DNA from: Gastracanthus pulcherrimus
Lineage: Eukaryota; Arthropoda; Insecta; Hymenoptera; Pteromalidae
Assembly: GCA_949152435.1 (NCBI GenBank)
Contig: OX424576.1
Coordinates: forward strand, 137,520,195-137,584,194
Length of the DNA stretch: 64,000 bases
Direction of reading: 5' to 3'
A program made the position numbers and the translations under genes. Below the pieces are notes generated by a model, which saw only the letters and a list, made by a program, of their open reading frames with translations, had not been told where the DNA came from and made no database searches. Each line of letters starts with the position of its first letter. The stretch's first letter is position 1. Below are positions 63,168 through 64,000 of the stretch, in pieces.

Positions 63168-64000
63168 TATATTCTTGTTTCAATCCGCATTTATTACCTT
63201 TTGATTATATTTTATTTCATTTATTTATTTATTATTTATTTAAATAAACCGCTCTCGGGTCACGTGCTACCTAACCTAACCCGACCTGGGTCATCACACA
63301 CCATAAACTGTGCACATATTGACGGTCATTACCCAGCACATTCGGAAAAACAGTTTGGCCCTCGGGTGTACATATTTGAACCGTGTAGCACTGAACCTGT
63401 TAAAGATATTCACATCGATATGTTTTAGCTACCTACTTATCTTTATAAGAAACGTTTTACATTAAAATCATTTTTACAATATTTTCATTTAATTATTTGA
63501 GAATTTGAGTACCAGACAAGAAAAATATACCATTCAAACTTTTAAATTCAAAAAATTTTATCTACTTAATGGTATTAATTATTTTTTTAAATTATTTTGA
63601 AATTGTATAAAGAAGGGATCATTACAATCAGTGTGTATTTAAATGGGAAAAGCGCAAAAAGATTGGGATTACCGCATTTTCTTTTCATGAGGTAATGTAA
63701 CATTTATAAAAGCTCTGTTTAAAGCTCTGTCGACTTTGTTAGCACAAAAAAGTGCCATGTGTATTAAAATTTAACATTATAAGCATGAGAAATATTAATT
63801 TAAGGGATATTTAAATTTATTTCACGTTTTGTCTAGCTGATAGGAAGTGATCCGTCTTGTATGATCGTTTTTAAAAAAACAATTTTTTTTCTTGATACAA
63901 AAGTACGAGTCATGTTTTTTTGTCAGTTAAAACAATTAAAATTTAAAAGATAAAGGTTTAAATATTTATGTATATTACAAGAATATCCAGAGATATTATA
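63168..64000. other. AT-rich non-coding end of the window
   Basis: No gene or repeat that I can support. Confidence 0.5.

Overview
This is a eukaryotic, AT-rich, repeat-dominated stretch. The element mix (two BEL/Pao LTR retrotransposons, a Gypsy-type element, R1-like and LOA/Jockey-like LINEs, a CR1-like LINE tail, a mariner, a TTAA-flanked piggyBac-type MITE, an insect-type MULE, a tRNA-derived SINE) and the short introns point to an arthropod, most likely an insect. Hymenoptera is only a guess. I see no complete ordinary host gene, no rRNA and no functional tRNA. Nearly everything is a mobile element, often nested, plus a few intron-containing fragments.

Layout. (1) 1-7260: an almost intact BEL/Pao element with gag (967-2295) and pol (2344-6240) in one frame, separated only by a TGA followed by CTAG. 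(2) 7260-19150: non-coding DNA packed with small inverted-repeat elements: MITEs at 7662-7859, 8026-9263 and 12059-12309, a hairpin element at 12861-13180, and a 2.9-kb CCCTGGTAGAAA-ended element (15459-18395) carrying a nested element with a 22-bp minisatellite (16695-17260). (3) 19798-23942: a MULE whose protein once joined a Mutator-like transposase, a YqaJ-type nuclease and a Ulp1/C48 protease; it is now broken by stops and frameshifts, and a SINE with a 12-bp target duplication sits in it. (4) 24095-27160: a 598-bp tandem repeat, interrupted by a 5'-truncated R1-like LINE with a 14-bp target duplication. (5) 28470-29685: a second CCCTGGTAGAAA foldback element. (6) 30846-about 46480: a decayed Gypsy element on the minus strand, split by a CR1-like LINE fragment in its integrase and by a 10.7-kb CACTA/EnSpm-like DNA transposon (35574-46295). 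That transposon carries divergent genes, a nested core-deleted mariner and a nested 1.57-kb full palindrome. (7) 46650-52460: scattered exons, a core-deleted LOA-type LINE (about 47570-51246) and a three-exon MADF/BESS-like gene remnant. (8) 53620-54416: a piggyBac-type MITE. (9) 55168-about 60560: a second BEL/Pao element with both LTRs, whose pol has lost the RT palm, RNase H and integrase zinc finger. (10) 60560-64000: non-coding DNA with an AT microsatellite and a second SINE copy.

How the parts relate. Gag, protease, RT/RNase H and integrase of each LTR element served one replication cycle. The MULE polyprotein combined excision, nuclease and protease activities. The CACTA-like element has a transposase gene on plus and an accessory gene on minus. 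Three autonomous-type elements here (mariner, LOA-type LINE, second BEL) share one decay pattern: the catalytic core is deleted while both ends are kept. Many open frames, especially those over repeats, begin at TTG, CTG or GTG or are by-products of repeat structure and are not listed as genes.
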